Shown: positions 28,012-37,755, counted from the stretch's first letter. The stretch: 64,000 nt of DNA from Azospirillum cavernae (GCF_003590795.1 NZ_QYUL01000002.1:434001-498000), one strand, 5' to 3'. Translations and numbers: made by a program. The notes: generated from the letters alone by a model not told the origin.

Positions 28012-31000
28012 ATGAGGACGCCCCAGCCACCGCAAGACGCCGCCCGCCGCGCTGAACCGCGCGTCGCCGCGCGGCTGCGCGGGGCGACGGCGTTGGCCGG
28101 GCGCGCCGGAATGGTGATCGTCGCGGCGATGCTGGTTCCGGGAACCGCCTTCGCCAACCCCGAGGGCGGGGTGGTGACGGCGGGAAGCGTGGCGATCCGT
28201 CCGGGCGGGCCGGGACAACTCGACATCGTGCAGACGACGTCGAAGGCGATCATCGACTGGCAGCGTTTCGGCGTGAAGGAGGGGGAACACACCCGCTTTC
28301 AGCAGCCTGACTCAAAATCCATCACCTTGAACCGGGTGGTTGGGCCGGATCCCTCGGCGATCCTGGGGCGGCTGTCGGCGAACGGGCAGGTCTGGCTGGT
28401 CAACCCGAACGGCATTCTGTTCGGGCGCAACGCCCAAGTGGACGTCGCCGGTCTGATCGCCACCACCCACGACATCCGCAACGATGATTTCCTGGCTGGC
28501 CGCTACAATTTTGAAGGCCGGTCGGGTTCCACCGCGACGGTGGAGAATGAGGGCGTCATCACCGTGGCCCAAGCGGGCTTGGCCGCCTTCGTCGCCCCCG
28601 GCGTCGCCAATCGCGGCGTCATCGAGGCGCGGTTGGGCGAGGTGGCGTTGGCGTCGGGGCGGCGTTTCGTCGTCGATCTGTTCGGCGATCAAAAGATCAA
28701 TCTGGCGCTGGACGCCAAGACCGACGCCCGGCCCATCGGGGCCGACGGCAAGCCGGTCGACGCCCTGGTGCGGAACGACGGCCAGATCTTCGCCGACGGC
28801 GGCCGGGTCCGCATGTCCGCCGCCGCCGCCAAGGGGCTGGTGGACAGCGTCGTCAACATGTCGGGTCGCGTCCAGGCGCGCAGCGTCGAGGAGCGCGACG
28901 GCGAGATCATCCTGAGCGGCGATCCTGAGGCCGGAACGGTGCGCGTGTCCGGCACGCTGGATGTGGCGGGCGCGGACGCCAAACGGACGGGCGGCGCCGT
29001 CACCGTCACCGGCGACAAGGTCGAGTTGACCGGAGCCGCGCGGGTGGACGCCAGCGGCGCGGCGGGCGGCGGAGCGGTTCTGATTGGCGGCGATCTTCAG
29101 GGCGGGCGGGCCGACGCCGCGACCTACGCCCTCTACAACATCCGTCCGGGCCGCAAGCCGGTTCCCCCCGCCCGCAATCTGACGGTGGAGGACGGCGCGG
29201 TCATCGCGGCGGACGCCACCAACCAAGGCAAGGGCGGCAAAGTCATCCTGTGGTCGGACGAGGCCACCCGCTTCGACGGCGTCATCACGGCGAAGGGCGG
29301 GCCGTCGGGCGGCGACGGCGGTTTTGTTGAAACGTCCGGCAAGCTGACGCTGCGCGCGCGCGGCGCGGTGGACGCCAGTTCCAAGGGCGGGTTGGCCGGG
29401 CACTGGCTGCTTGACCCGCGCAACGTGACCATCACCAACACCGGCTACGACCTCAGCGCGGGCGGCGTGTTCGATTCGGCGACCGACGATCAAGAGGTCT
29501 ACGCGTCGTCCATCGTCGCGGCGCTGCAATCGGGCAACGACGTCACCGTCACCACCGGCAGCACAGGCGCGCAGACCGGCAATCTGTTCGTCACCAGCCC
29601 CATCGCCGTCACGCTGACCGGCGGCGACCGCAGCCTGACCCTGAAATCGGCGAATGATCTGTTCGTCACGGCGAACATCACGGCGGCGGGCGACAACAAG
29701 CTCAACCTGACGCTCAACGCCAATTCCGACGCCACCGACAGCGGCGCGGTCGAAATTCAATCGACGGCGACGATCACCACCAACAACGGCGCGCTGACCA
29801 TTGGCGGCGGGACCAACCCGGCGACCACGGCGGCGAAGGGCGACAACAGCTCCAGCAAGGTCGGGGTGTATCTGAACGGCTCCACCATCAACACGGGGAC
29901 CGGCGCCGTCGCGATCAGGGGCGAGGGCGGCGGGTACACGAGCGGCAGCAACATCGGGGTCAACGTCAGCGGCGGGTCGATCACCACCAGCTCCGGCAAC
30001 ATAACGATCATTGGGCAAGGCGGTTCGGCGAGCGATGGCGTCAACACCGGAATTCAGGTGGGCAACGGCGCGACGATCACCACGGTTTCAGGATCGCTGA
30101 CGTTGACGGGAACGGGCGGTTCGGGCGTGGCGACCGGATCAAGCAGCGGCGGCAATCATGGCGTCAGTCTTTTGGACGCTTCAGTGGTCAGAACCAATTC
30201 CGGCTCCCTCGCCGTCAACGGCACGGGCGGAACCGGGATGGGCGGAGGCAATCACGGCGTTCATCTGGCCGCCGCGTCGGAAATACGTTCCACCACCGGG
30301 TCGGTGGCGCTGACCGCCATCGGCGGCAACTCCGGATCCTTGAACGAGGGGTTGCGGTTGGAAGTCACGTCGAAGATTTCCTCCTACGGCAGCGCGCCGA
30401 TCAGCATCGCCGCCTCGACCCCCGACACGGCGAACTCGATCGCCATGACCGCTGGCGGCGGCAACAACACCATCGGCGGGGCGTCGGCCACTGGCGCCAT
30501 CACCTTCACCCTCGACAGCCTGGACGCGAGCAGCGTCGGCACGGTGCGGAGCACCGGGGCCTTGACCATTCGACCCAACACGCTGTCCACCCCGATCAAC
30601 GTCGCCACCGGGTCAACCGGCCTGCAACTGACCAGCGCCGCCCTGGGGGCGCTGCAAGACGGCTTCTCGTCGATCACCATCGGGCGGGCCGACGGGACCG
30701 GCGACATCAATGTCGGAACCGTGTCCTTCATGGATCCGCTGGTGATGGCGACGGGCGGCAACATCACCGTGTCGTCGTCGCTTGGAACCGGATCGGGATC
30801 GCATGTTGGCTCTATCGCCCTGCGGGCGGGGGGCGACGTCGCCATTCTGGGGTCGGGCCTCAGCACCTATGGCGAGGCGATCATCCTGAACGCTGATCGC
30901 GACGCCACCGACGGCGGGGCCATCGAAACCAGCGCCGCCGTCATCAACAGCCATGGCGGCGCCATCACCATGGGCGGCGGCGCCGATCCGTCCACCATAG

Positions 31001-34000
31001 CGGCCAAGGGCAGCGCCACGCGCGCCTATGGCGTGCGCCTGTCGTCGGGGTCGGTGTCGTCGGAAGGCGGCAACATCATCATCAATGGCGAGGGCAAGAA
31101 CGCGGACGGTGGCCATGGTGTGAGTTTTGTCAACGATCTGACCCTGGATTCCGGTGCGGGAACGGTTCAGATCAAAGGCAAGGCGGTCGCGACCACCGGC
31201 ACGGTGGGCGGCGTGGTCATGGACGGGAACGGCAACGCGCTGACGGTCCGTTCGGCGGCGGTGAACACTACGGCGATCCAGATCGAAGGGGACGCCAGCG
31301 CCGCGAACGCCACCGACGCCTATGGAATCGGGATTCGCGCCGATACCGACATCAAGGCCACGGGCGCTGACGGTGGCATCACGCTGACCGGCAAAGCGGG
31401 GCGGTCGGTGACAGCCGGGATCGCCGGGGTGTCGATCTTGCAATCGGGCGGTTCGCCCTACGTCGAAGCGGCCAGCGGTCCCATCGCCTTGAATGGAACA
31501 GCGGGATCCGATTCCGACTCGCTTGGCATTGCGTTGGGTGGCCCAGTGAAGATCGGCGTTGGCAGCCGCACCGGCGGCAGCACGTCCAACATCACCCTGA
31601 CCGCCGACCGCATGAATTTGGCCCAGACCAGCGGCGCCGAAATCAAGAGCAGCGGCGTTCTGACCCTGCGGCCGGAAACGATGTCCGCCAGCATCGGGTT
31701 GGCGGGCGGGGCCGGGGGCTTGTCGCTGTCGAGCGCGTCGCTGGGCACGCTGGCCAGCGGCTTTTCGGAGATTGTGATTGGCCGGTCGGACGGAATCGGC
31801 GCCATCACGGTGGGCGGCTCCACGAGTTTTTCCAGCAATCTCAAGCTGCTGAGCGGTGGAACCGCGAGCGGCGGCATCGCCATCAACGGCGCCCTGTCGG
31901 TCGGCGGCAACCGCCTGACCATGAACACGACCGGCACGGTGTCCCAGACCTTTGCGATATCGGCGGATTCGCTCGAGCTTTTGGGAGCTGGCAGCGATTA
32001 CACCCTGACTGGGGCGAACGCGGTCAACACTCTGGCGGGGTCTGTCGGTCGTCTGTCCTTCCACAACGTCAAGGGCTTTGTCATCGGGACGGCGGGCGGC
32101 TCCAGCGGGTTGACGATGGAGACTGGTTCGCGCCTGTCCTTGGCCACGGACAACGGGTCGGTGACGCAAACCGCAGCAATCCGGGCTGCCGATCTGCAAG
32201 TGGTGGGCAGCGACGCGACCTACATTCTGGACCATTCGGGCAACGCGGTCGACACTCTGGCGGGCGCGGTCGGCACGCTGACCTTCCGGGACAGCGTCAG
32301 CCTGAACATCGGCACGGTTGGCGACCGCAGTGGCCTGGAGGTCGCGGGAACCACTCTGCGGCTGACGTCCGACGGCGGTTCCATCCAGCAAACCCAATCC
32401 TTGCGCAATGTCGGCACGCTGATCCTGGCGGCGGGCGGCGGCGGCATCACGTTGGACAGCGCCGGCGTTTCCAACACCATCGCCAATTTGGGCGAGGTCC
32501 GTCGGGCTGGCGCGTTTCGGTTGTCGGACAGCGCGGGCGGGCTGACGGTGACGGACGCCGTGTTGGCCGACAGCAGCGACGTGTCGATCCGCACCGTCGG
32601 GGATCTGACGCTGGCGTCCGGCGCGTCGATCACGGTCGGGGGGGCGCATGATTTGGTGTTGGCCGCGACCGGGAATTTCATCAACAGCGGGACCGCGTCC
32701 ATTCTGTCGGTCAGCGGTGGACGTTGGTTGATCTACGCCGCCAATCGCGCCGCCATGCAATTGGGCGGCTTGGCCGGAAACACGCTCTACAGCCAGACCT
32801 ACGCCAGCCTGCCGCCCGCGTCGGTGACGACGACGGGCAACCAGTTCATCGTCGCCAACGCGGATCCCGCGTCGGGCGACTCTGGCGCCTCCAACACGTC
32901 GGACACGCCTCCGCCGGTGTCGCCGCCTGTTTCACCGCCGGTATCGCCGCCTGTCTCACCTCCGGTGTCGCCTCCGGCGCCGCCGCCAGTTTCACCTCCG
33001 GTGTCGCCGCCGCCTGTTTCACCTCCGGTGTCACCCCCTGTTTCACCGCCAGTGTCGCCGCCTGTGTCTCCACCACCGTTTCCGCCGGTCGTCGTCGCGC
33101 CGGTGGCGACCAGCACGACGGTGACGAGCGCGGTCGTTCAGTCGGTGTTGCAAACCGTGAACACGGTGATCGTCGCCCCACCACCTCCGCCGCCTCCTCC
33201 TCCGCCGCCAGCGGTGGCGGCGGTGGTCGCCAACGGGGCGACCAGCGTGGCGGCGTCGCGTGGCGCGGAGCCTAAGACCTTCCTGGCCGTGTTGGAAAAC
33301 AGCGGCTCGTCCTCCTCGGCGGCGCAGGTGGATGCGGCGGCTCCGGCGAACGGCGCCGCCGGGACAGGCTCGTCCGCCAGCGCGGCGCAAGCGTCTTCTG
33401 GAACGGCCAGCGGAGGGCAAACCGCGAGCGCGCGGTCGCCGGACCCGACATCGCCGCCGGTTGCCCCACCGCCAGCGGCTCCGGCGATCGTGGCGCTGGC
33501 GGGCGGCGGAACGGCGACATTTTCCTCGACCGCGACGGCGGCCTACACGACGGGCGCCACCTTGTCACAACCCGGCCCGCAGGTGTTGAGTTCGCCGGTG
33601 GTGCAGGCGGCGGCGGGCGGCATGGTCCAGGCGGCCAGCGGCGGAACGATCACCCAGGCGGTGACGGCGGTCGCCAGCAGCGGCATGACGATCACCGAGC
33701 AAAAGGCGGTCTTCCAGAGCGTCCCCGTCGCCACCATCGTCAGCGGTCTGGTCAACAGCCCCGACCCGGTGGCCAAGCAGGTGGGCGGGTTGCTGCAAAC
33801 CACGTCAAACAGCGGTCGCGCCGCCTATGCCGAGGTGAAATCCGTCCTGAAGCTGGCTGGCTACGATCAGGCGACGACCAAGACCTATCTGGCCATGTAC
33901 CAGCGGGTGCGGCGGGAGCAGCGGACGCGCTCGCTGGCCGGGGCGTTGCGGCAGTTGACGGCGGATCCCTCGGCGTCCGATTTGTTTCCTTCGCACACGG

Positions 34001-35016
34001 CGGACGGCACGCCGCCGCCCAACATCGTTGAGTTTTCCAACGCGGGGGCGCGGCGGACGCGCGCCATCGTGCGCGGGTTGATCGAAAGCAACGAACGGGT
34101 GGCCGAGGCGCGGGTCAACGGCCAATGGGTCTTCGTGGACGAGCAGGGCCGTTTCGGCGCCAACCTCACCGTCGCCCCCGGCCAGACGGAGGCGGTTTTG
34201 ACGGTGATCGACGACACCGGCGCGTCGTCGGAACGGCGCATCGCGGTGCAGGCGCCGCCCGCCGCGTCGGCGTCGGCGCAACCAGCCGTGCCCGATGGAC
34301 GCAAGATCGCCTTGATGATCGCGGTGGACACCTACCGCAACCCGGAGATCCCGGCGCTCGGCACCCCCGCCGCCGACGTGGCGGAGGTCGGCCGGGCCTT
34401 GAACGACCGCTTGGGCTACGAAACCCGTGTGTTGCGAAATCCGACCAAGGCGCAGATCGCCGACGCTCTGCGCAAGCTGGGGCGCGAGGTGACGGAGCAG
34501 GATCAGGTGATGGTCTATTACGCCGGTCACGGTTATGAGCTGGCGGAAACCGGAACCGGCTATTGGCTGCCGTCGGACGCGGAGACGACCAGCGCCCGCA
34601 ACTGGGTGTCGAACAACGACATCGCCCGTTTTCTGAACCGGATGCCCGCCAAGCAGGTGCTTTTGGTGTCGGACAGTTGCTATTCCGGCGCCTTCACCAA
34701 GGAGCAGAAGCTCGACGCCTCGACCCGCGCCCGCACGGGCGAGGAACTGCGGCAACGCCGCTCAGTGATGGCGCTGTCGTCGGGCGGAGACGAGCCGGTG
34801 GCCGATGGCGAGGTGAACTCCCCCTTCGCCACCGCCCTGATGACCCGCATCCGCGCCCTGCCACGCGAAAGCGGCGGGTTCGACCTGTACGAGCAGGTTC
34901 GCGAGGACGTCACCCGCGACGTGCCGCAAACCCCGCAATACGGCGTCATCAAGGCGGCGGGCTATGATGAAGGCGGCGATTACGTGCTGTCGCCGACGCG
35001 GGCCGTCATCAACTGA
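28012..35016 (+). CDS. Giant TpsA exoprotein with C-terminal caspase-like domain
   Basis: 2334 residues from the ATG at 28012 (an in-frame TTG lies at 28003). Parts in order: signal peptide ending TAFA at about 46; haemagglutination-activity TPS domain (about 47-300) with WLVNPNGILFGRNAQVDVAG, N131 starting the NPNGI motif; beta-helix body with two long degenerate repeats; GRWLIYAANRAAMQLGGL near 1570; (VSPP)n tract at 1633-1693; 11-proline run at 1723-1733; Ala/Ser/Gly-rich linker; a small beta domain (about 2010-2090). The C-terminal caspase-family p20-like domain (about 2095-2325) has KIALMIAVDTYRN, VYYAGHGYE (His2173) and LLVSDSCYSGAF (Cys2223), an apparently intact catalytic dyad, and an SPFATALM segment. 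Adhesin-like TpsA proteins are known; the caspase fusion is the striking part. Predicted location: cell surface or released. Confidence 0.93.
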   Translation: MRTPQPPQDAARRAEPRVAARLRGATALAGRAGMVIVAAMLVPGTAFANPEGGVVTAGSVAIRPGGPGQLDIVQTTSKAIIDWQRFGVKEGEHTRFQQPDSKSITLNRVVGPDPSAILGRLSANGQVWLVNPNGILFGRNAQVDVAGLIATTHDIRNDDFLAGRYNFEGRSGSTATVENEGVITVAQAGLAAFVAPGVANRGVIEARLGEVALASGRRFVVDLFGDQKINLALDAKTDARPIGADGKPVDALVRNDGQIFADGGRVRMSAAAAKGLVDSVVNMSGRVQARSVEERDGEIILSGDPEAGTVRVSGTLDVAGADAKRTGGAVTVTGDKVELTGAARVDASGAAGGGAVLIGGDLQGGRADAATYALYNIRPGRKPVPPARNLTVEDGAVIAADATNQGKGGKVILWSDEATRFDGVITAKGGPSGGDGGFVETSGKLTLRARGAVDASSKGGLAGHWLLDPRNVTITNTGYDLSAGGVFDSATDDQEVYASSIVAALQSGNDVTVTTGSTGAQTGNLFVTSPIAVTLTGGDRSLTLKSANDLFVTANITAAGDNKLNLTLNANSDATDSGAVEIQSTATITTNNGALTIGGGTNPATTAAKGDNSSSKVGVYLNGSTINTGTGAVAIRGEGGGYTSGSNIGVNVSGGSITTSSGNITIIGQGGSASDGVNTGIQVGNGATITTVSGSLTLTGTGGSGVATGSSSGGNHGVSLLDASVVRTNSGSLAVNGTGGTGMGGGNHGVHLAAASEIRSTTGSVALTAIGGNSGSLNEGLRLEVTSKISSYGSAPISIAASTPDTANSIAMTAGGGNNTIGGASATGAITFTLDSLDASSVGTVRSTGALTIRPNTLSTPINVATGSTGLQLTSAALGALQDGFSSITIGRADGTGDINVGTVSFMDPLVMATGGNITVSSSLGTGSGSHVGSIALRAGGDVAILGSGLSTYGEAIILNADRDATDGGAIETSAAVINSHGGAITMGGGADPSTIAAKGSATRAYGVRLSSGSVSSEGGNIIINGEGKNADGGHGVSFVNDLTLDSGAGTVQIKGKAVATTGTVGGVVMDGNGNALTVRSAAVNTTAIQIEGDASAANATDAYGIGIRADTDIKATGADGGITLTGKAGRSVTAGIAGVSILQSGGSPYVEAASGPIALNGTAGSDSDSLGIALGGPVKIGVGSRTGGSTSNITLTADRMNLAQTSGAEIKSSGVLTLRPETMSASIGLAGGAGGLSLSSASLGTLASGFSEIVIGRSDGIGAITVGGSTSFSSNLKLLSGGTASGGIAINGALSVGGNRLTMNTTGTVSQTFAISADSLELLGAGSDYTLTGANAVNTLAGSVGRLSFHNVKGFVIGTAGGSSGLTMETGSRLSLATDNGSVTQTAAIRAADLQVVGSDATYILDHSGNAVDTLAGAVGTLTFRDSVSLNIGTVGDRSGLEVAGTTLRLTSDGGSIQQTQSLRNVGTLILAAGGGGITLDSAGVSNTIANLGEVRRAGAFRLSDSAGGLTVTDAVLADSSDVSIRTVGDLTLASGASITVGGAHDLVLAATGNFINSGTASILSVSGGRWLIYAANRAAMQLGGLAGNTLYSQTYASLPPASVTTTGNQFIVANADPASGDSGASNTSDTPPPVSPPVSPPVSPPVSPPVSPPAPPPVSPPVSPPPVSPPVSPPVSPPVSPPVSPPPFPPVVVAPVATSTTVTSAVVQSVLQTVNTVIVAPPPPPPPPPPPAVAAVVANGATSVAASRGAEPKTFLAVLENSGSSSSAAQVDAAAPANGAAGTGSSASAAQASSGTASGGQTASARSPDPTSPPVAPPPAAPAIVALAGGGTATFSSTATAAYTTGATLSQPGPQVLSSPVVQAAAGGMVQAASGGTITQAVTAVASSGMTITEQKAVFQSVPVATIVSGLVNSPDPVAKQVGGLLQTTSNSGRAAYAEVKSVLKLAGYDQATTKTYLAMYQRVRREQRTRSLAGALRQLTADPSASDLFPSHTADGTPPPNIVEFSNAGARRTRAIVRGLIESNERVAEARVNGQWVFVDEQGRFGANLTVAPGQTEAVLTVIDDTGASSERRIAVQAPPAASASAQPAVPDGRKIALMIAVDTYRNPEIPALGTPAADVAEVGRALNDRLGYETRVLRNPTKAQIADALRKLGREVTEQDQVMVYYAGHGYELAETGTGYWLPSDAETTSARNWVSNNDIARFLNRMPAKQVLLVSDSCYSGAFTKEQKLDASTRARTGEELRQRRSVMALSSGGDEPVADGEVNSPFATALMTRIRALPRESGGFDLYEQVREDVTRDVPQTPQYGVIKAAGYDEGGDYVLSPTRAVIN
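29701..31930 (+). repeat. Two tandem degenerate ~1.1-kb repeats in the exoprotein
   Basis: Two copies of a roughly 380-residue module lie in tandem, at about 29701-30830 and 30880-31930. Corresponding segments include LNANSDATDSGA with LNADRDATDGGA near the start of each module, and LQDGFSSITIGRADGTGDI with LASGFSEIVIGRSDGIGAI near the end. Between 31909 and 32560 a shorter unit of about 75 residues (NAVNTLAGSVGRLSF / NAVDTLAGAVGTLTF, each followed by an IGT and SGL pattern) also recurs, less clearly the third time. Divergence shows these are old duplications that lengthened the beta-helix. Confidence 0.75.
32908..33088 (+). repeat. Minisatellite encoding a (VSPP)n linker
   Basis: Imperfect 12-base tandem repeats encoding Val-Ser-Pro-Pro about a dozen times with small interruptions (one APPP and extra prolines). 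It forms a stiff, extended linker between the beta-helix and the C-terminal half of the exoprotein. Codons vary between copies, but repeat number could still change by slippage without breaking the frame. Confidence 0.85.
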
Positions 35017-35259
35017 CAGGCGGACGGGATGCCGATCAAGCCCGCCCCGCTTGTTTCGGCGGCGTCGGCTCATATCGTATGGCGCGTCCGCTGTTCTTGT
35101 AATTGCTTCCGTAATGGGCCTTTGGCAGTCAAGCCCCCGCATGCGTCACGTCGCCGGTTTCATGCTTCCGTCCGTGGTCGGCGCGTGGCCGCCACGCCAT
35201 GCGGTCAGTAGGAACCCGCGAGCGGATCTCACAGAGCGTGATCCGGCGGGGCGGAGTGG

Positions 35260-35949
35260 TCACAATGCGCCTGCGGCAGCGACCCAGCCGCGAAGTGAGA
35301 AAGCGGCATAGAACAGCGCAACATCCAGAAAGCCGGCTTCGCGCAGGAGTTCTTCTTCGTCGGCGGGTGCGAGCAGCGGCAGGCGTTCGGCCAACATCCT
35401 GCCCGACGCCCTGGCCTTTGCCTGATCGAAGTCGGCGCGATCGCCAAAGGCGGCCAAGCGCTCCATCCAGCGCGCGGCGTCGTCGACAGGCGGCGAGTGA
35501 TGGACGACCACGATGGTTGCGCCCGGCTTCAGGCGGCGACGGATGTCTTGCAGCGTCCGCAGCCGCTCGGTTCGGTCGAGAAAATGCAGAACGAGAAGGC
35601 AGGTTGCCCCGTCGAACGGACCAGCCGAAGCCTGATCGACCGTGCCTGTCACGAGATCAACGCGATCCGCGAAGGGCAAGACGGCCTCGCGCGCAAGGTT
35701 CAGCATCGCGGGCGAGGGATCGACGCCAGTAAAGCGCCAGTCCGGCCGTGCCTCGGCCATGGCCTTGAGTTCCAGCCCGCCCCCGGCGCCGACGACGAGC
35801 ATATGCGCCACGCCCGTTGCCGACTCGGCAAGGAGGAGCGTCACCATGCGATGGAGATCGGCCAGCCCCGGCACCTTGCGTGGGGTTTCCACCGCGTAGG
35901 ACGCGACGGCGGCCGGATTCGCAAAGGGGGAGGGATTGTGTTGCGTCAT
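35260..35949 (-). CDS. Class I SAM-dependent methyltransferase
   Basis: 229 residues from the ATG at 35949, which has AAAAGGA upstream; an in-frame ATG at 35967 overlaps the previous stop as TGATG and is an alternative. Rossmann methyltransferase motifs: I MLVVGAGGGLELKAMAEA, post-I WRFTGVDPSPAMLNLA, II-like FDGATCLLVLHFL, and the post-II loop DIRRRLKPGATIVVVHH. This resembles small-molecule methyltransferases of the UbiE/tellurite-resistance shape; the substrate is unknown. It is the last gene of the Rrf2-flavoprotein-methyltransferase operon. Confidence 0.88.
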   Translation of the reverse strand: MTQHNPSPFANPAAVASYAVETPRKVPGLADLHRMVTLLLAESATGVAHMLVVGAGGGLELKAMAEARPDWRFTGVDPSPAMLNLAREAVLPFADRVDLVTGTVDQASAGPFDGATCLLVLHFLDRTERLRTLQDIRRRLKPGATIVVVHHSPPVDDAARWMERLAAFGDRADFDQAKARASGRMLAERLPLLAPADEEELLREAGFLDVALFYAAFSLRGWVAAAGAL

Positions 35950-35966
35950 GCTTCCATCCTTTTCCA

Positions 35967-36875
35967 TCAGGCCGCGAGCGGCTCGAACACCAGAGACTGG
36001 TGGAGCGAGACACCCGCCGTGACGCCATCGGCAGCCGCCCAGCTGGCGTTGTGCGGCGCGCGTGCGGCGTCGCCTGCGGCATAGACGCCCGGCACGGTGG
36101 TCAGCTTTGCCGCGTCTGTGCGGATCACCGCGCCGAACGGGCCATCATCGAGCGCGCAGCCGAGCTGTTCGGCGATTGAACTGTTGAGGCGGGAGCGCGG
36201 TGCGAGATAGAGCGCGTCGATCAGCGCCTCCCGCCCGTCCGCAAGCGTCATCGAGGACAGGGCTGTGTCTTCTCCGCGAAGCGACAGAATCGGCGTCGGC
36301 TCGATCACCACGCCACGACGGGCCAGCTTCGCCTGCGCCTCGGTGTCTGGCATGGCGCCGCCGTTGAGATACAAGGTCGTTGGCCCCCAGTCGGCGATGA
36401 GCAGCGCCTGATGTGCCGACATCGGCGTCGTCTGAAGGACGCCCAGACGGCCATCGGCATATTCGAAGCCGTGGCAATATGGGCAGTGCAGCACGCTTTT
36501 GCCCCAGCGTTCCGCCAAACCGGGCAGCTTCGGCAGCACGTCGGATATGCCGAAGGCGAGCACCAGCTTGGCCGCCGTTAGCGTATCGCCGCCGACCAGC
36601 TTTACTTCAAATCCACCCGCGATGGCGGACGCGTTGATCGCTTCGTCGGCCACAGCCCTTACGGTGGGATAGCGTTGAAGCTGCGCTAGCGCCCGGGCGA
36701 TCATGGCGCGCGGCTCGTTGCCGTCCTGGCCGAAGAAGCCGTGAGAAGCATCGGCGAAGCGGTTGCGTGGACTACCGACATCAATGACGCAGACGGAGCG
36801 GCGCGCGCGTGCGATATGAATTGCGGCGGACAGCCCGGCAAAGCTGCCGCCAATGACGATCGCGTCATGCTGCAT
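35967..36875 (-). CDS. Thioredoxin reductase-like NAD(P)/FAD oxidoreductase
   Basis: 302 residues. N-terminal FAD site ([31 protein letters not shown]), central redox motif [15 protein letters not shown] in the position of the thioredoxin reductase CxxC, and C-terminal [11 protein letters not shown] motif. The NAD(P) loop that normally reads GGGxSA is poorly conserved here ([15 protein letters not shown]), so the nucleotide and partner are uncertain. It overlaps the rrf2 gene by 11 bases and touches the methyltransferase gene. With a redox-type regulator upstream, it probably handles a disulfide or an electrophile/metalloid stress; that is inference. Confidence 0.88.
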   Translation of the reverse strand: MQHDAIVIGGSFAGLSAAIHIARARRSVCVIDVGSPRNRFADASHGFFGQDGNEPRAMIARALAQLQRYPTVRAVADEAINASAIAGGFEVKLVGGDTLTAAKLVLAFGISDVLPKLPGLAERWGKSVLHCPYCHGFEYADGRLGVLQTTPMSAHQALLIADWGPTTLYLNGGAMPDTEAQAKLARRGVVIEPTPILSLRGEDTALSSMTLADGREALIDALYLAPRSRLNSSIAEQLGCALDDGPFGAVIRTDAAKLTTVPGVYAAGDAARAPHNASWAAADGVTAGVSLHQSLVFEPLAA

Positions 36876-37329
36876 GAACAGTCTCCAGATCGATGGATTT
36901 GCCGCTTGCCACCATGCGCGCGTGGAAATCGGCGCTCAGCGCCGCCAGCGTCACCGCGCCGAAGCGGTGGAGCAGCAGCGCGGCCGCGTCTTGAAAGGCG
37001 CTGTCCAGCGCGGCGTTGACCGCCTGCTCGACCAGACAGCCTGGTGCGTCCGCACGGTTGCCCATGGCAAACGGCTCTGGCGCGCCAAGTGCCGAATACA
37101 CGTCGCGCAATGTGATGTCGGCAAGATCACGGGCGATGGTCCAGCCGCCGCCATGACCCTTTTCCGAGTGGACGAAGCCAGCATCACGCAGGCCCGCCAT
37201 GACCCGGCGGACCACCACCGGGTTGGTCTGCATTGCCTTGGCCATGGTTTCCGATGTGACCGGCCCGTCCGCTTCGGCCATGTGGAGCAGGACGTGAAGC
37301 ACGCCTGACAGTCTGCTATCGCGTTTCAT
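36865..37329 (-). CDS. Rrf2-family transcriptional regulator without Fe-S cysteines
   Basis: 154 residues. Winged helix with the Rrf2 pattern ([51 protein letters not shown]). The three-cysteine Fe-S cluster of IscR/NsrR is absent: only one cysteine ([10 protein letters not shown]) is seen. It therefore groups with YwnA/CymR-like members, which may use a single thiol or a small ligand. It heads the three-gene operon and overlaps the flavoprotein gene, so autoregulation of the operon is likely. Confidence 0.92.
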   Translation of the reverse strand: MKRDSRLSGVLHVLLHMAEADGPVTSETMAKAMQTNPVVVRRVMAGLRDAGFVHSEKGHGGGWTIARDLADITLRDVYSALGAPEPFAMGNRADAPGCLVEQAVNAALDSAFQDAAALLLHRFGAVTLAALSADFHARMVASGKSIDLETVHAA

Positions 37330-37755
37330 GCACTTTCATATGTTGCGAGATCGGAAGGAGTCAACCCTTCAGCAGGCTTGTGTCGCGAAAATGACGGCCT
37401 TCTCGGCGGTCGGACGTTAGGATTGTCGCGACGGAGCATCTCGAAGAAGGAAAATTTTCTTTGATTTGAGCGCATATTCGGGCAGCGCTTGATTGAAACA
37501 GCGGGACTGACCGCAAACATCGACCGCTTTGGCGTCCAGATTGAGCAGGCCCAGCAATTGGCCGTCATCGTGCTGGGCTGCGTCAGTGACGATGATTGGC
37601 GGGCGGTCGTCCTTCGAGCGGCCCTTCCGGCCAAGCGCCCAATCCGGACGCAGACAGAACAGTTTGAAACCCAACACCAAAGACAGATTTTCATAAACTC
37701 AAACCGACGCATCGACTGAGTTTGACTTTCAGAACAAGGAGGCTGGAGACAATGG
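37330..37755. other. 426-base stretch with no supported gene, AT-richer
   Basis: Base composition falls here (for example 37440-37500 and 37680-37740 are A/T-rich) relative to flanks. Short open frames exist on both strands, but none has a recognisable family or a convincing ribosome-binding site. It may be a decayed mobile-element or gene remnant marking the edge of an inserted rrf2 operon. I see no terminal inverted repeats. Confidence 0.4.

Noticed and set aside
32908..33088. Regular repeats considered as a CRISPR array
   Set aside because: Units are 12 bases, in frame inside a large gene and encode VSPP; there are no unique spacers and no cas genes.
37417..37680. 87-codon minus-strand frame as a gene
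   Set aside because: No recognisable domain and no convincing ribosome-binding site; it overlaps other equally poor frames.
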